From NCBI GenBank assembly GCA_022836615.1, contig MU405210.1:1-64000 (forward strand): a stretch of 64,000 bases of DNA, in the 5' to 3' direction. The notes under the pieces are model-generated. The model was not told the origin of the DNA and did no database searches. It saw only the letters and a program-made list of their open reading frames with translations. Of this stretch, positions 22,460-34,893 are shown in pieces. Position 1 is the first letter of the stretch; every line of letters begins with the position of its first letter. This DNA is from Annulohypoxylon bovei var. microspora. Its lineage: Eukaryota > Ascomycota > Sordariomycetes > Xylariales > Hypoxylaceae. The position numbers and the translations under genes are program-made.

Positions 22460-23540
22460 GATCCATTTTGCTCTACCTTACCCACTCATCTACCTGGCTA
22501 TATGAAGTCAATCGAATATAGCCCATCCCCGAAATAAGCCATAAAACCTCTTCTCTACTCCACAGAACACATCGTATCCTATCGATGCCTCGGGAGAGGC
22601 AGATTCACCGCTCAATTCAAACTCACCAGACAACACCACTCCGCGAATAATAATCTTTCCGGTTAGACACCTAGCCTTGTGTTACGATATAATAGTCGTT
22701 CAAGATAGCACGACTCGAAGGATGACTCTCTCATTATAATGCTGTTAGATTTTCCCTCAAATGTATGATTGAAGTTGAAGAATTCATCTCACTGGTTCGA
22801 ATACACACGTCTTAGGAGATCAATATCGCAGCTTGGTTCAAGCCGACTCACCCGGCGGGTATTGCCATGGAGCTCTATTAAGTCTTCACAGGTTTTACGT
22901 TAGCGCCTCTTGTGCGGTGGGGGAAATCTCGACCGTCTCTTCGGTGCGGTTAGGTCTTTCGAGTTTGTAAGATAGACGCTCATGCAACCTAAGGAAGCAA
23001 TAAAGTTCAGCGTTATAACTTATAACCTTGGAAGTCAAAAGCAAGTTATCGATGATGACAACTAAGGCAGGTAATAGATAATACCCTGGGTCGATCATTT
23101 CCGCTTAGCCAAGGGGTTTACGTGTGCACCGCCACTTGTACCTTGAGATTTCCTCAAGAGTTCCTTGAGAGTCTCGACCTTCGATGCCCCTGTAAGTCTA
23201 AATTCGGGGTCGGCTCCGAACTCGATTGGTCTAAAACCAGCATGATCCTTGTAACGCCTGCCTTGTTTTCGGATGTGCTTTCCAAGGTTTTAGCCACATG
23301 AGGTCAAGCCACCCAGGTCCCTTAAAACGAAGTATAATTAAACAAGTCCTCGCTCTCAGGCAAGATGGCGCCGCATGTAGACAACATGAATCAGTAATTT
23401 TGTTTTCTAGTTTATGACCTTTTTTATACGTCTCTCGTTACTCATTACTATATTCGTTCGTTACCCTACTAGATGTTGTGCTTCTTCCCGACGTGATACT
23501 CGTGTATGTTGGATGGGAACTTCCAAGGTTGTACTTGAAT
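22460..23540. other. intergenic region, no supported gene
   Basis: 1.08 kb. It should hold the 3' end of the small membrane protein transcript and the promoter of the next gene. The open frame at 22895-23098 (-) has no features of a gene. Confidence 0.5.
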
Positions 23541-25443
23541 ATGGCCGCTGAGGGTGAAGAGCATGTTTCCGCTGGCGGTGCTGACGAGGTCAAGCCTTAT
23601 AAAATACACGTGAGCCACTTCCTGACACCTACTCGATCAAATTTGACAGGGTGTGTGGCTGACATTCCGCCTCTTCTGTAGTTTTCATCGAAATATCTGG
23701 ATCTCACAAAGCAGAAGCTCGAAACCACCAGGTTACCTCATGAGTTCTCGGAACCAAAATCAAAAGATTGGTGGGAGCCAAAATCTGAAGTAGAACCACT
23801 CATTGATTTCTGGTAAGTTTTCATAGCCTCTTTTCTTCTAAGTCTTAAATCGACTTGTAATATTCATGCCTCCTTAATATCTTCAACTCCTATATGAACA
23901 GTAGTACCAAAACTAAACATCACATAGGCTTGAGCAGTATTCCTGGCGAACACAAGAGGATCTATTAAATACAGAGCTGCCTCAATTTCGTACTGGATTC
24001 TCAGTACCATCTTCTGAGACAACTATCAGAATTCACTTCATCCACGCTCATTCACCTCATATAAATGCGATACCCCTTCTTTTGATACCCCCATTCCCAT
24101 TCTCAAGTCTCTCTTTTGGACACCTCATCAAATTATTTACAGAACCAGAAGATGCCGCGAATAATCAGCCTTTTCACCTAGTTATACCTTCGCTTCCGGG
24201 TATGGCATTCAGCGATGCGCTTCCAAACAATACCCCTGTAATCTCATCCACCGCGGATATCCTCAACTCACTAATGAACCGCCTTTCATATCCGCATTAT
24301 TTGATTACGAATGCAAGTTCAGGGTCTACCTCCCCGGCGGAGATTGATTTTAAGCTCGTCAATCACTTGATAAATTACCATTCAGATTCTTGCCTAGGCG
24401 CTCACCTTATATCGCCCCCGTTGGCAAAGCCGAGACTCCGGGAAGCGCCAGTTGAGTGGGCAAAATGGTCCATTGCAAGTTTATTCCATGTTCCTATCCT
24501 TGGATATCGCAGTGAAGACTTCTCTGCTCTCGAACGAAATGGCTATGTTCGGTCGTCAAATAAAGCGCCAACTCCTACTCAGCTCGGATTAAACCAGCTA
24601 GGTCTCCGGGAACCTAACACCCTATCCTATGCGCTGTGTGACTCCCCAACAGGTTTATTAGTCTTCATATTGAAGATTCTTCATCTCCTTAGTCCTAGAA
24701 AGGAATTTACACCGACAGAAGTGATTAACCTCACTCAACTTGCTTGGTTACCCGGCCCAGAATCAACCCTGAGATTCTGGGCACATTGCGTGCGGCATTT
24801 AGAGCTGGCTGAGAACAAGGTGATTCCTAAGCCGAAAGTCGGAATCACGGTATTCTTAGGCGATAAGTCAAATGCGGATGTGGGTACGGAAGCGGACGCA
24901 GCAGCGGAAGGTTTCGTTCAGGATGAGGGAAAGGAGTGTTATATTTGTCCCAGCTGGGCTAACGCGAAGTACAAAGTGGTCTATACTAATCGTGCCCCTG
25001 GGAGGTCGGGGCTTTTAGCTTGGGAGCGGCCTGAAATTATCGCCACGGGTATAAGGGGGGTTGCTGCTTCAATTTTGAAGTCGGATTCCCGGCTCCGGCC
25101 GTCGCTGGTACCAACGACAAACCCCCTAGAACAAGTGGTGATTCATGGTGATACGGCGGCTAGTGAACAGCCAGTATCTCCAACTTCGCCAACAAAACCA
25201 ACTCCAGCACTTCTAGCGCCCCCTATTACAGAAGAGCGCGGGCACCCACACCGAGCGATCAGCGGGGACACCGCAGTTGCGAGCAGCGAGAACGTTTCCC
25301 GGAAAGCGCGCTCTCCAACACTAGAAGTCCCTGATCCAACGCATATTGTGCTGCCCGCCGATGAGCGAACAAGTCCACGCCAAGGGGCAAGCGATGACAC
25401 GGTTTTAGAGCAGCCAGATAATGAAGGGCAACAATCACTCTAG
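23541..25443 (+). CDS. epoxide-hydrolase-like protein, probably catalytically inactive
   Basis: Three exons: 23541-23609, 23682-23812, 23928-25443; 571 residues. The N-terminal part (residues about 20-90) is an epoxide hydrolase N-terminal domain: YKIHFSSKYLDL, LETTRLP, then LIDFWLEQYSWRTQEDLLN and PQFRTGF. An alpha/beta hydrolase core follows with PLLLIPP where active enzymes have the oxyanion motif His-Gly-x-Pro, and SLPGMAFSD matching the usual LPGYGFS strand. The nucleophile elbow Gly-x-Asp-x-Gly is replaced by ASSGS (residues 196-200), so the nucleophilic Asp is missing. The distal part keeps the order of the fold (TPTQLGLN, then a PSWANAKY region). The last about 110 residues are a disordered Pro/Ser/Thr tail not found in the enzymes. 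The joins are clean, including HF|SSKYL and W|LEQYSW. I infer a non-enzymatic or altered role. Confidence 0.85.
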
Positions 25444-26259
25444 GGCATGGTTGGACAGGCCACACGTTATTTGTCATTGGTTTAGGGATTGGTCGGATAA
25501 GGAGGGCATTAGCGATTGGTGTATAGCTCACACTCAGCTTGTTTATGTTAATGATACCTTGTAATGATGAATAGTATGGAAAATGACCTCAAGAGGTGTT
25601 CATAGCGGAGGACAATCAGGCTACCGCCACGATACAATAGACTCAAGTATAGTCTACATACAGCGTTTAAACCACTTCGATGGATAGATGCCCTTTCAGT
25701 TATCTGAGTCTAGTCTTCTTGTTTCGTCTTCATATCTGCTTCTTAGAGCATTTCAGTGACTATATAGAAAGTTACATCACCCTGCGATCAGGCTTGGAGG
25801 AGGGGGTACGGTATAAAATAAGCACTCGATCATTGAAGTGCCATTAGGGAAGAAAATGGGTTACATGCATATTCATGTATCATCGGCAAATGGAAGACAT
25901 CCTGCATATAATCCCCAAGTGCTTATATTGGTAAAATCTATGTCTTGGGACCAACAGTTATCTAATATTCCATGAATATGTTAAGCATTGCACACTCGGC
26001 CACAGCTTACCTATGAGAGGTTACATGCTTTGCAACACATTAATCCAATATTGTGACATTCAATAACAATGTTATGGGGTTTAACTTAAACTTCGGGCGG
26101 ACCATCATTGTAGGTATATTGGTTTCTATATTGATGTATAGCTACCTACACAACGAAAATGTAGATCGTTCATCCCTACCTAGCTCTAATCCCAACATAC
26201 ATCACGGCTCGTGGATCTCCAATCTTTATGTCTAGAACGAAAAGCCAACTTGAAATACA
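25444..26259. other. intergenic region
   Basis: 816 bp between two same-strand genes. A frame at 26053-26235 that encodes a hydrophobic stretch starts with GTG and is not supported. Confidence 0.5.
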
Positions 26260-27773
26260 ATGGATTCAGAGCTCTGGAACTCCCTCACACCCGAGGAACG
26301 GGAAGCTTACCTTGATGGACCAGCCTTAGAACCACCTTCCGGTGTCCAGCCCAATTTTATTAACCCTCCTAATCACGATGGCGTGATGATTGGAGTGGTG
26401 ACAATGTGCCTGATTCTAGCTACCATAGTCGTCTTCATCCGTACCTATTCGAAACTGTTCGTCGAGAAGAAATTTAGACTTGAAGATGGTTAGTTTTTAT
26501 CCAAATAACTTCATATACTTTCAACGCTAAGAAAGCACTGTACGACAGGTTTGGCGTTGGTGGCATTTGTATGTTACGTGTAAACACGCTAGATTGTTCT
26601 ATGGGACTAATATCGTGTAACTTAGGGACCATATGTCGGATCGTGCTGGTGTATCTTTCACGTAGTCAGCTTAGGCGGTAGCTTCGTCCACCAGTGGAAT
26701 GTTACTGCTCGTGATTTCCAATCTGTGGTCTATGTAAGTAATTGGTGCATTTTGTCCTCTCTTACCTTCTAGGCCTCTCTCCTTGATTAAAGCGTGCTGA
26801 TATCACTTAGGATGTTTTTCTAGGTTATGAGTTTTATTGCTTTGCGGTGATGTTTTCAAAGACCGCTATATTGTTCGAATGGTTGCGGGTTTTCGTCCCA
26901 CGGGGCATGAGGAATCTCTTCTTCTGGACCTGTTGGCTCGTGTTGATTTCCAACATCATATTCTATATCGCGGCAATCTTCTTCCAGAACCTGGCTTGTA
27001 AGCCGGTGAAGAAGGCTTGGATACCCATGACTCCTGGTACCTGCCTCGACATAAGAGCTGTGGAGTTCTCCTCGCCATGTATCAACTTAGTCTTTGACTT
27101 GATCATCCTTTTTCTTCCCCAGCGCACGATCTGGAGCTTGAATATGTCTCTCAAGCGAAGGCTTGGAGTCTCGTTGGTATTCTCCATGGGAATTTTGTAA
27201 GTGCTCTCAATTTCTAATTGATGTGCGTTTTAGAGAGCTCTACCTAACAGGTGTGCTGAGCGAAGTGCATGCGCTGCCGGCGTTGGCCGAGTAGTCACGA
27301 AAAACATCTTAATCCATTCAGTCGATAAGACGTACTGGTCGGCTCCAGAAGCTCTATGTGGATTGGCAGAAATGACCTGTCTTTTTCTGATTTTTTGCAT
27401 CTCGGCAGTTCCGAAGGCTTTTGCCCAGCCTGGGTTAATCATGGAAGTTGCTCGCTCGTTGAGGTCATGGTCTCGTCTTAAACTGCAAGATGGATTAGCA
27501 AGAGGGAGTCACCAAGCTAGACGTCGTGTGACCCATGACGGAAGGTACCATATGATGGATGAGTTCCAGATGCCAATTGTAGACCTCGTTACTATAGGAG
27601 ACACAAGGATAGCGCCTTCAGCTCCCGAAAATGTCCGGTATGGTGATGGTCAATCTAACCCCGATGGTATCTTACGCACTATTACGCTCATGACACAAGA
27701 CGATAGGGTCTCTGAGATATCTAATGACCAGCAAGTCATTCGCCAGCATCCTTGGATGGATACTGCTAACTAA
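26260..27773 (+). CDS. rhodopsin-domain integral membrane protein (PTH11-like fungal family)
   Basis: Five exons: 26260-26488, 26549-26577 (only 29 nt), 26626-26733, 26811-27196, 27251-27773; 424 residues. The fungal rhodopsin-like domain has seven membrane helices: the first is GVMIGVVTMCLILATIVVF at about residues 47-65 after an extracellular-type N-terminus, and the seventh ends near CLFLIFCISAVPKAFAQPG. Hallmarks of the family are the conserved cysteines, FSKTAILFEWLRVF in the third/fourth helix region, FYIAAIFFQNLACKPVKKAW, and NLVFDLIILFLPQRTIWSL before the last helices. A cytoplasmic tail of about 110 residues follows. Family members are proposed G-protein-coupled-like receptors, and Pth11 is one in the rice blast fungus; a ligand cannot be read from sequence. 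The four joins each restore a conserved segment, for example DG|LALVAFVCY|GPYVGSCW. Confidence 0.88.
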
Positions 27774-28582
27774 AAAAAAATCGAGAATGGCGAGGACATA
27801 GTAAGATGATCGGGCATCTTTGTATAATATGCCATAGACTTTGACTGTACCACTAAAATATTATTAGGAGGTGGAACTGCCCTCCCATGACAGAGTTGGA
27901 TTTTCTATCCTTTGACGTTGCTGCAAATTCAATTTCATAGGTGGAATTTCATATCTGATAGTGCTAGCGATTGTATCGCTATCTTTAAATCGGAATTTTA
28001 GTAAGTGAAGAAGCCATTATAGAAGTCTTTGATTCTATCAGAAAAATCCAAGCAAGAGAAGTTTATAATACTTGGCGAATGAAATGAACGTGAATTTGAT
28101 ATCCAGAGATGTGATAGGGGGAGGTCACATGATATTGTCACGTTAAAAGTACATACGTAACATGGGCTACCTACCTTTGATAGAAAGTACCAAAATACAT
28201 ACGTGGGTGCCGATAAGGAATATCGTAGCCCTGGAGATAAGCGAAAGTGAAGGTTAGTACAATACAGTACAGAGTACAAATGTACGATGGACGTACCTAA
28301 GTAGATTCAACTGTAGCGTGTTTGAACTTTGAAGTTAACAGATGAATGCAACGCCGCAAACCGCATCCAGGCTAATCCATGACAAGATTCTAGATTTCGA
28401 GAAGCTGCCGTTTACCATACTTACTAAACTGCAACACCATTAACACCACTACGATACTACAATTACTCCTCGGCTGTTTAACCTCCTGAATTACATCCCC
28501 TTACAAATCCCCGGCGCATCGTCAATCATCTTCTCGATTAAATTACGTCGCTCAATGTAAGACGAGGCATGACTTTGTCGCA
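27774..28582. other. intergenic region
   Basis: 809 bp between same-strand genes; no gene supported. The CT- and CAC-rich stretch at about 28430-28560 looks like the hid1 leader. Confidence 0.5.
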
Positions 28583-31418
28583 ATGGGTGCCAGCGACTCC
28601 AAGCTAGTCTTCAAGAAGGGTATATTTAGGTTATCAGAAGAACGACACATACCTGCCGACGATTCTTATTGGACCTCCGTGCGTGCCAGTCCTCTACTTG
28701 ATTCCTATACAAACTAACCCCATACAGTTTTGGGAACTTCCCGAATCATCTGAAGATATATTCAGCCTCTTTGCGCCTGCAGATATTCGTCGAACTCGTG
28801 ACCGAGCCATCGAGAACCTAGAGACCCTCATACTCGCAGTGACATCTCGCCTATTTATACTACGACACCACCCCTCCTTTCCCGATCCCGAATTCGCACC
28901 TGAGCGTGATGCTTTAAACTGCATTCGCATCCTGACCCGCGTCCTGCCATACCTTTATGAGGTAGACCACCTACAACGCTGGGAAGATAAGTTCTTCTGG
29001 GGTTCTAGAAGGAAACGAACAAGACGGGCTGTCATTGCGAACGAAGTCCTTTTCGATGAAGCACAGGAAGATGCAAAGCCACCTACCGATGAGTTTGAGG
29101 AGGCCAAGCCTTTGGCCGAGGAGCTTATAGACACCCTAATCGACTTGTTGTTCTTCTCCGACCTTACGGTTCCCAAGCAACCTCATGGCAAGCCAAAGGT
29201 CACATATGCCATCTGGCAGAGCGGAGTGGGTTGCAACACTGCCGTGCCTACGACCAAGGAATACGAGAGCAATCGATGCGAGATCTTACGTCTACTCTTG
29301 ACCTTGACAAGTCAGAGCATGTACCTGTCCCCTAACATACTACCGACCAAGGGCACCAGGGCTTTGACTTATATCTGCACATGTCCGGATAAGCAAGTCG
29401 TCTTGTCCGTGTTGTGTTCTTTGCTAAATACGGTGAGTTGACTTGCATCAAACCCTATCAAGGCAATGCCCAGTGCTAACTTCTCTTCTCTAGACCCTTA
29501 AATACAATCCAGCAAGCTGGCGTGTGCCTTACAACACTCTGATGTTCAAGGATCCAAAAGAGATCCTTGTCACTTATACCCTTCAGTTCATGCTCGTTGT
29601 TCTCATTTACCCAATACCCGAGCCTGCTACGGGCTCTGCTCCGAAGAACTACTATCGTCACTTCCTTGGGAGACTACATCGTCCTCAAGATTTCCAGTTC
29701 ATCGTCGATGGCATGACACGAATATTAAACCAGCCTATTCAGGCTAATACTTCGTATATCCCTGGAACTCAGACCTCGACTAGATTCTCTCCAGAGATCA
29801 TCATGCTCTTCTGGGAGATCACACAGTGCAACAAGCGATTTAGATCTTTCATGATAGACACGCAAAGAGCTCATGATTTTGTCATACTCCTTTTGTTCTA
29901 TGCCACCGAGTACAAGGCGGATGCCTCGAAGCAAGGTGTCGTACGAATGTGTGCTTTCTTGCTACAGACTTTGAGCGTTGAGAAGAACTTTGGCGTTAAT
30001 CTCAACAAGCAATTCGAAGGACAAGATACCCTACCGACTGTTATTAGGATTCCCGGCTTTAAAGGCACATATGCCGACTTCTTAATTCAAGTGAGTACCT
30101 CAACATAATACCGAAGGGTCTTACAGCTAACTCTGTTTAGTCAATCTACAACCTCATCACGAGAAGCCAGGGCAAGCTTTCCGCTATATATCCAGCCTTA
30201 CTTGCTGTAATTAACAACATTGCCGCCTACGTGGAAGGCATCAATGGAACGACATGCTCAAAGTTGTTACAATTGTACAACTCAATGTCGTCTCCTTCGT
30301 TTCTTCTTGCCAATGACAGTAATCACGATCTTCTTAGGTCACTCCTAGAATCGATGAATGCCATCATTGAGCATCAATACAAGAGTAAGCATCTAGCTAC
30401 ACCACAGCGCTTGAACTATACTGACAACGAAATAGAGAACGCCCATTTTGTCTACTTGATTTTGAAGAACAGAAAGCGCTTTGAGGCTCTTCGAACTTTC
30501 ACGCTTGAGAGTGGCCAGGAGGAACTTGAACGAAGGAATCGACAAAGGAAAGAAAATGGACAACCGTTAGATCCATTTGACGCGGGCTCTAGACGAAGTT
30601 CTCTCGAAAGTCTACGCAGCCCTACAGTTACACAACCAAGGACACCAACGCTTAGTAACGTACCGGAAGAGGATACGACGTTTGCCATTGGTGATGCTGA
30701 AGATGAGAGTGATGATGACGACCGACCTACTCCGGCGCAATCAAGCCCAAGCGAGAATCCCTCACGGGCTTCTTCCGTTGCAGATGTGGAAGATGCGGTA
30801 CCAACACAACTAAGAGGGATGTCGGAGAAGGCTCGAGGAAAGATGCCTGCGGGCGTGGGAGCATTCTCCCGACAGAATAGCACCACTAGTCTTGGTAGCT
30901 ATTCGGCAGCTGGCCAATCTATGGCAGCTATATTTGAGCCCTCGGCGGATTGGATTGAAAGCTGGCTTCCGGAACTTCCCTTACACACGATCCTCACTGT
31001 CATCCAACAATTGACAGCTCTGATTAATCGCCAAGGTCTGACGGCAGATGTCCCGTCGTCAGCGACTCTGAACGCTATTCAGGAAGCCGACCTGGTTGCT
31101 ATCGAGCCCTCCCCGGTTAGGGTACATTCATTCGAATGGTCGCCACTGGCTTTAGGTTGGTACGAGTCGTTGGTTTGGAGTTTCGTGTTTGCCAGCGAAA
31201 TGCAAGTTGCTCGGGGTACCGTCGGCGTTTGGAATGGGACGGCAATCAAATTGTTTAAGGTACAGGAAACAGCAGCTCAGGGTCCGACCCTGACATCACC
31301 CCGGGGAGCGGTGGATGCTGTGGGTAGTAATATTGTGTCGAGGATCGGGTCTATTAATCTACGAGGCGGGCCTGCGTCCCCAGCGTCTCCTGGATTACCA
31401 CCGCAGCGTGGCATATAA
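28583..31418 (+). CDS. hid1: Hid1-family protein (Golgi/trans-Golgi trafficking)
   Basis: Four exons: 28583-28678, 28728-29432, 29494-30090, 30141-31418; 891 residues. HID1 family members (human HID1, fission yeast Ftp105, budding yeast Ecm30) are peripheral Golgi proteins needed for sorting at the trans-Golgi. The N-terminus MGASDSKLVFKKGIFRL has Gly2 and Ser6, the N-myristoylation pattern, and closely resembles the start of the animal protein; this supports the short 96-nt first exon. The domain then runs with FWELPESSEDIFSLF, NLETLILAVTSRLFIL, NCIRILTRVLPYLYE, RCEILRLLLTLTSQ and others. A disordered acidic/Ser-rich insert (about residues 580-700) separates the core from the C-terminal WLPELPLHTILTVIQQL segment. 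The extreme tail is Gly/Pro/Ser-rich. The first intron, 49 nt, is among the shortest here. Confidence 0.92.
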
Positions 31419-32137
31419 TTTGCGTCGTTAGGACGCTAAGGAGTGAAGTAAAGTAATTGAGAAATGTACATGGTACGGAGCACATGTTCATCATACTCTG
31501 CGGTGATATGGACCTGGGGAGTTGGTTTGGTCTTCAGTTTGTGTCACTTGTCTGAAAAGAAATCAACTGCATAGCCTGTTTAGTTCCAAGTCACCTAGAA
31601 TTGACTGCTCATTTGTTACAGGTGGTTCTTGTGGTTTCTTGAACTGGAATGGACTAATGCTGTAAACCTTTGAAGCAAAATGTGTTGATCGATCACATTC
31701 AAGGATAGGGGTAGTTAGGTAGGTATATATAAGCCGAAGATTACACGAGACATGGAGTTCAAATACGCATGTTTTATCGGTGAAAGCAACTAAGAACAAC
31801 TTATGACGTTGGTCGTTAATTACTATACCCATTAGGAATACAGATTAGACCACGTAATTCGTACTACACAAGTTAAAGATAACTTCGTCCGGGAAGGCGG
31901 TCCGGAAGCACCCAAATATGGTAACATCTCCAACTCTTCACTTGAGAAATTCCGACCTTCTACCGATAGAGCTCAAGGGTATGAAGTGGTAGGTAAGGGG
32001 GGTGGGAGGTCGACAGATATAAAGCCCAGGCACAAGAATGGATATTAGTCACCTACTTAAGTGGCACAAATAGACAATTTGTTTAGGTAGAGCTAGAAAT
32101 ACTTTAAGGATTCAAGCAGTCGGGAAAATCAGTCACA
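31419..32137. other. intergenic region
   Basis: 719 bp between hid1 and the MFS gene; AT-rich, with a TAGGTAGGTATATA stretch near 31716-31730. No gene is seen. Confidence 0.5.
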
Positions 32138-33782
32138 ATGTCGAGGACCCAGACCACCCTCACCGAAGCCCAGTCTTTCTCCACGACGGAGCTACGGCGG
32201 CCCTCTTCCAAAGACGCGGAAGCGCTGCCAATAGTAGACGAAGCCCCGGCCGAAGCCGAAATCGTCCGGAGCGAGCCCGCGACCCCCGTCCTCAAGCTGG
32301 TCGTCGCCGGGTACTCGTTCTTCTGCGCCGGCGTCAACGACGGCACCCTGGGCGCCCTGATCCCGTATATCATATCGACCTTCGGGATCGGCACGGGCGA
32401 GATCGCCATCATGTAAGCGGCCTGCCTACGTATTACCTACCTCCCTACCTACCTAGTATGCGACCATGTGCTAAACAAAGACTTACTACTATAGCTACGC
32501 GACCACCTTCGCCGGCTGGCTCCTCGCGGCCCTCACCAACCCGCTGATGACGGCGCACCTGACGCTCGGCCAGCTGCTCGCCGCCGGCGCCCTCCTGCAG
32601 TTACTAGCACACGCGCTGCGCGCGCGGGGCCCGCTGCCCCTGTTCTGCGCGGCGTTCCTGCTGCAGGCGCTGGGCATGGCGTTCCAGGACGCGCACAGCA
32701 ACGCGTTCGTCGGCGGCCTGCGCAACGTGCCGCACCGCTGGCTGGGGTTCATTCACGCGTGCTATGCCCTGGGGTTGTTTGTTGGGCCGCTTGTCGCGAC
32801 GGGGATCGCGACGGGGGAGGGGGAGGGTGGGATCGCGGCCTGGAGGAGGGTCTACTTCGTGCTCGTTGACATATGCGTGCTGAATGTTGTTGGGGTCGCG
32901 GTGGCGTTTAGAGATACGCTGTGGAGTAGACTGCGCGACAAGGGGGGTGAAGGGGGCGGTAGTGGGAATGGGAGTGGGAGTGGGAATAGGAATAGGGGGA
33001 GCCAGAAGCGCAGCAAAGAGGCCATGGAGGGCATGGCGCGGGTCCTGAAGACGAAGACGCTCTGGATGCTGAGCCTGTTCTACTTCTTCACGCTGGGCGC
33101 GAACATGACGGCCGGCGGGTGGGTGGTCGAGTTCCTGACGACGGTGCGGGGCGGCGAGCTTGCGTCCATCGGGTACGTGCCCACGGGCATGTACGGCAGC
33201 ATGCTGGCCGGCCGCCTGCTGCTGGCCGAGCCTACGTTCCGGTACGGCGAGCAGCGCATGCTGCTTGTATACAGCGTGCTGTGCGTCGCGCTGCAGCTGG
33301 TGTTCTGGCTCCAGCCGAATATCGTCGGGAGCGCCGTGGCGCTGAGCTTCATGGGCTTCTTTACCGGGCCCTTTTTCGCTACCGTGGGTGGCTTTTTCGC
33401 ATTTACACGCATGCCACTTTTGCTTCTCATTCCATAGCCGTAACCGTCCAGGGTATGAGATTCTGACACATTTCTTATGCAGGGCATGTCTGTCGCTTCG
33501 AAGCTATTTACTCGCGACGACCAACCCGCGGCACTAGGTAAGAGATCGAGATCACAGTCCTAGAGATAGGTACCGGTACTGTCGAATACCTAACTAACAA
33601 ATGCGCCCCTAGGCTTTATATTCGTCATAGCGCAAGCCGGAGGCGCCGTCTTCCCGTCTATCACGGGATTGATAGCGACGAATGCAGGTGTGGCTGTCCT
33701 GCAGCCCATCGTGTTGGCGCTATTCGTCGCCGGTGGGATCAGCTGGTGGCTTGTCCCCAAGGTGCCACAGCGCAACGAGTAG
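32138..33782 (+). CDS. MFS transporter, fucose-permease/Bsc6-like
   Basis: Four exons: 32138-32412, 32495-33383, 33483-33537, 33613-33782; 462 residues. This is a major facilitator with about 11-12 membrane helices. The first, VLKLVVAGYSFFCAGVNDGTLGALIPYI, carries the FFxxGxNDGxxGALxP signature of the FucP/Bsc6-like group of fungi, whose members are thought to move sugars or similar small molecules; substrate unknown. The central loop between helices 6 and 7 has a low-complexity run of Gly, Ser and Asn (about residues 238-255, from GGGAGT/GGGAAT-like units). The second half restarts with LWMLSLFYFFTLGANMTAGGWV. The third intron is placed by FFAT|GMSVASKLFTRDDQP and the 55-nt exon continues to ALGFIFVIAQAGGAVFPSITGL. 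The big second exon is strikingly GC-rich compared with its surroundings and with other genes here. Confidence 0.9.
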
Positions 33783-34893
33783 GAATATATATTCATGTAC
33801 TGTACTCCATCAACACCGATGGATCACTGTTGCGAAACGAGACTCCAAGAAGTCTGTTGGTCCTATACGGAGACTGAGAAATTGGCGCCAATCAAATGAC
33901 ACCAACCCGGAACTTCCCTTCCAATATTCAATACATGAGAACTATCATACGAGAACTTCATTTTCTTTCAGTCCCGCTAGATTAATCTGTACGTAAGATC
34001 CAAAGTCTAGAAGCAGGTCCCATTGCGATAATGTGAAATACGGTGTAGGAGGTAGTAGGCTAAAGGGGCAAAGGGGTAGTAGGACCACATAGCTTGGCAG
34101 CTGATTGCAGCTGCCGAAATTCTCCCACTTTCTAGCCCGCGAACATAAAATGCCGAAAATTTTCTACGCTAGATTTTATTTTACTACTCATTCTTTACAA
34201 CAACAATCAAAGGAAGGAAAGTCAATATGAAACTGAGGATATCAAGCGACGCCCATTTATCACGACAACAGTAGCTTCGCTCTATCAACCGAATTTACCG
34301 CGAATGATCAAACGCGCTGGGAATTCTTGAATTAACGCCAACGGTAGGTGAGGGCTTGTCGCAAGATATCACGGTTTCATGGATTCTGGAAAGAGTTGCT
34401 TTCGGGGAGGAGGAACAGCAGACCTATCAGGTCTTTATCAACAGCTTCTAATTATGCTAGAGCTTGCCGTCTCGATATACATACAGCGCGCAAGTGTGGA
34501 CAGTGAAGCAAGATTAAAATCCGCGTCGATTCATTGAGTCGGCGTTCCGCAAGTACCTGATTGCATCCAGCATTTCCAAATGGGATGAAGCTTGTTGCTT
34601 GCTGGAGAAATTTATTTTAGTCGATAGATTAATAGATTGTGATATACAGCACATCGCATTGAGAAACATGTGAAAGTTTTCGGTATCGAGTTTCAAGTGA
34701 CCACGGGACTATAATTTAGGTACCAGGGGCTAATGACAGTATATTTTCATACCAACCATTCACTCAATCATAGTCGCTCTCCTATCCCATTCGTCTACCT
34801 TAATTAGATTTTGCTGTCACTTGGTGGTCTGAGTTGTCAGCACCGAACACATCCATCTTATAACTCACCCCCGGACTTGTAAGGTCTACTTAC
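33783..34893. other. intergenic region between convergent genes
   Basis: 1.11 kb between the 3' ends of the MFS gene (+) and glyoxalase II (-). No gene is supported; the open frames are short and lack features. Confidence 0.5.

Noticed and set aside
26053..26235. Small hydrophobic frame just before the rhodopsin-like gene
   Set aside because: GTG start and it ends before the clear ATG at 26260. Probably upstream leader sequence.
33119..33466. Arg/Ala-rich frames overlapping the MFS exon
   Set aside because: Shadows created by the very high GC of that exon; the membrane-helix frame is the real one.
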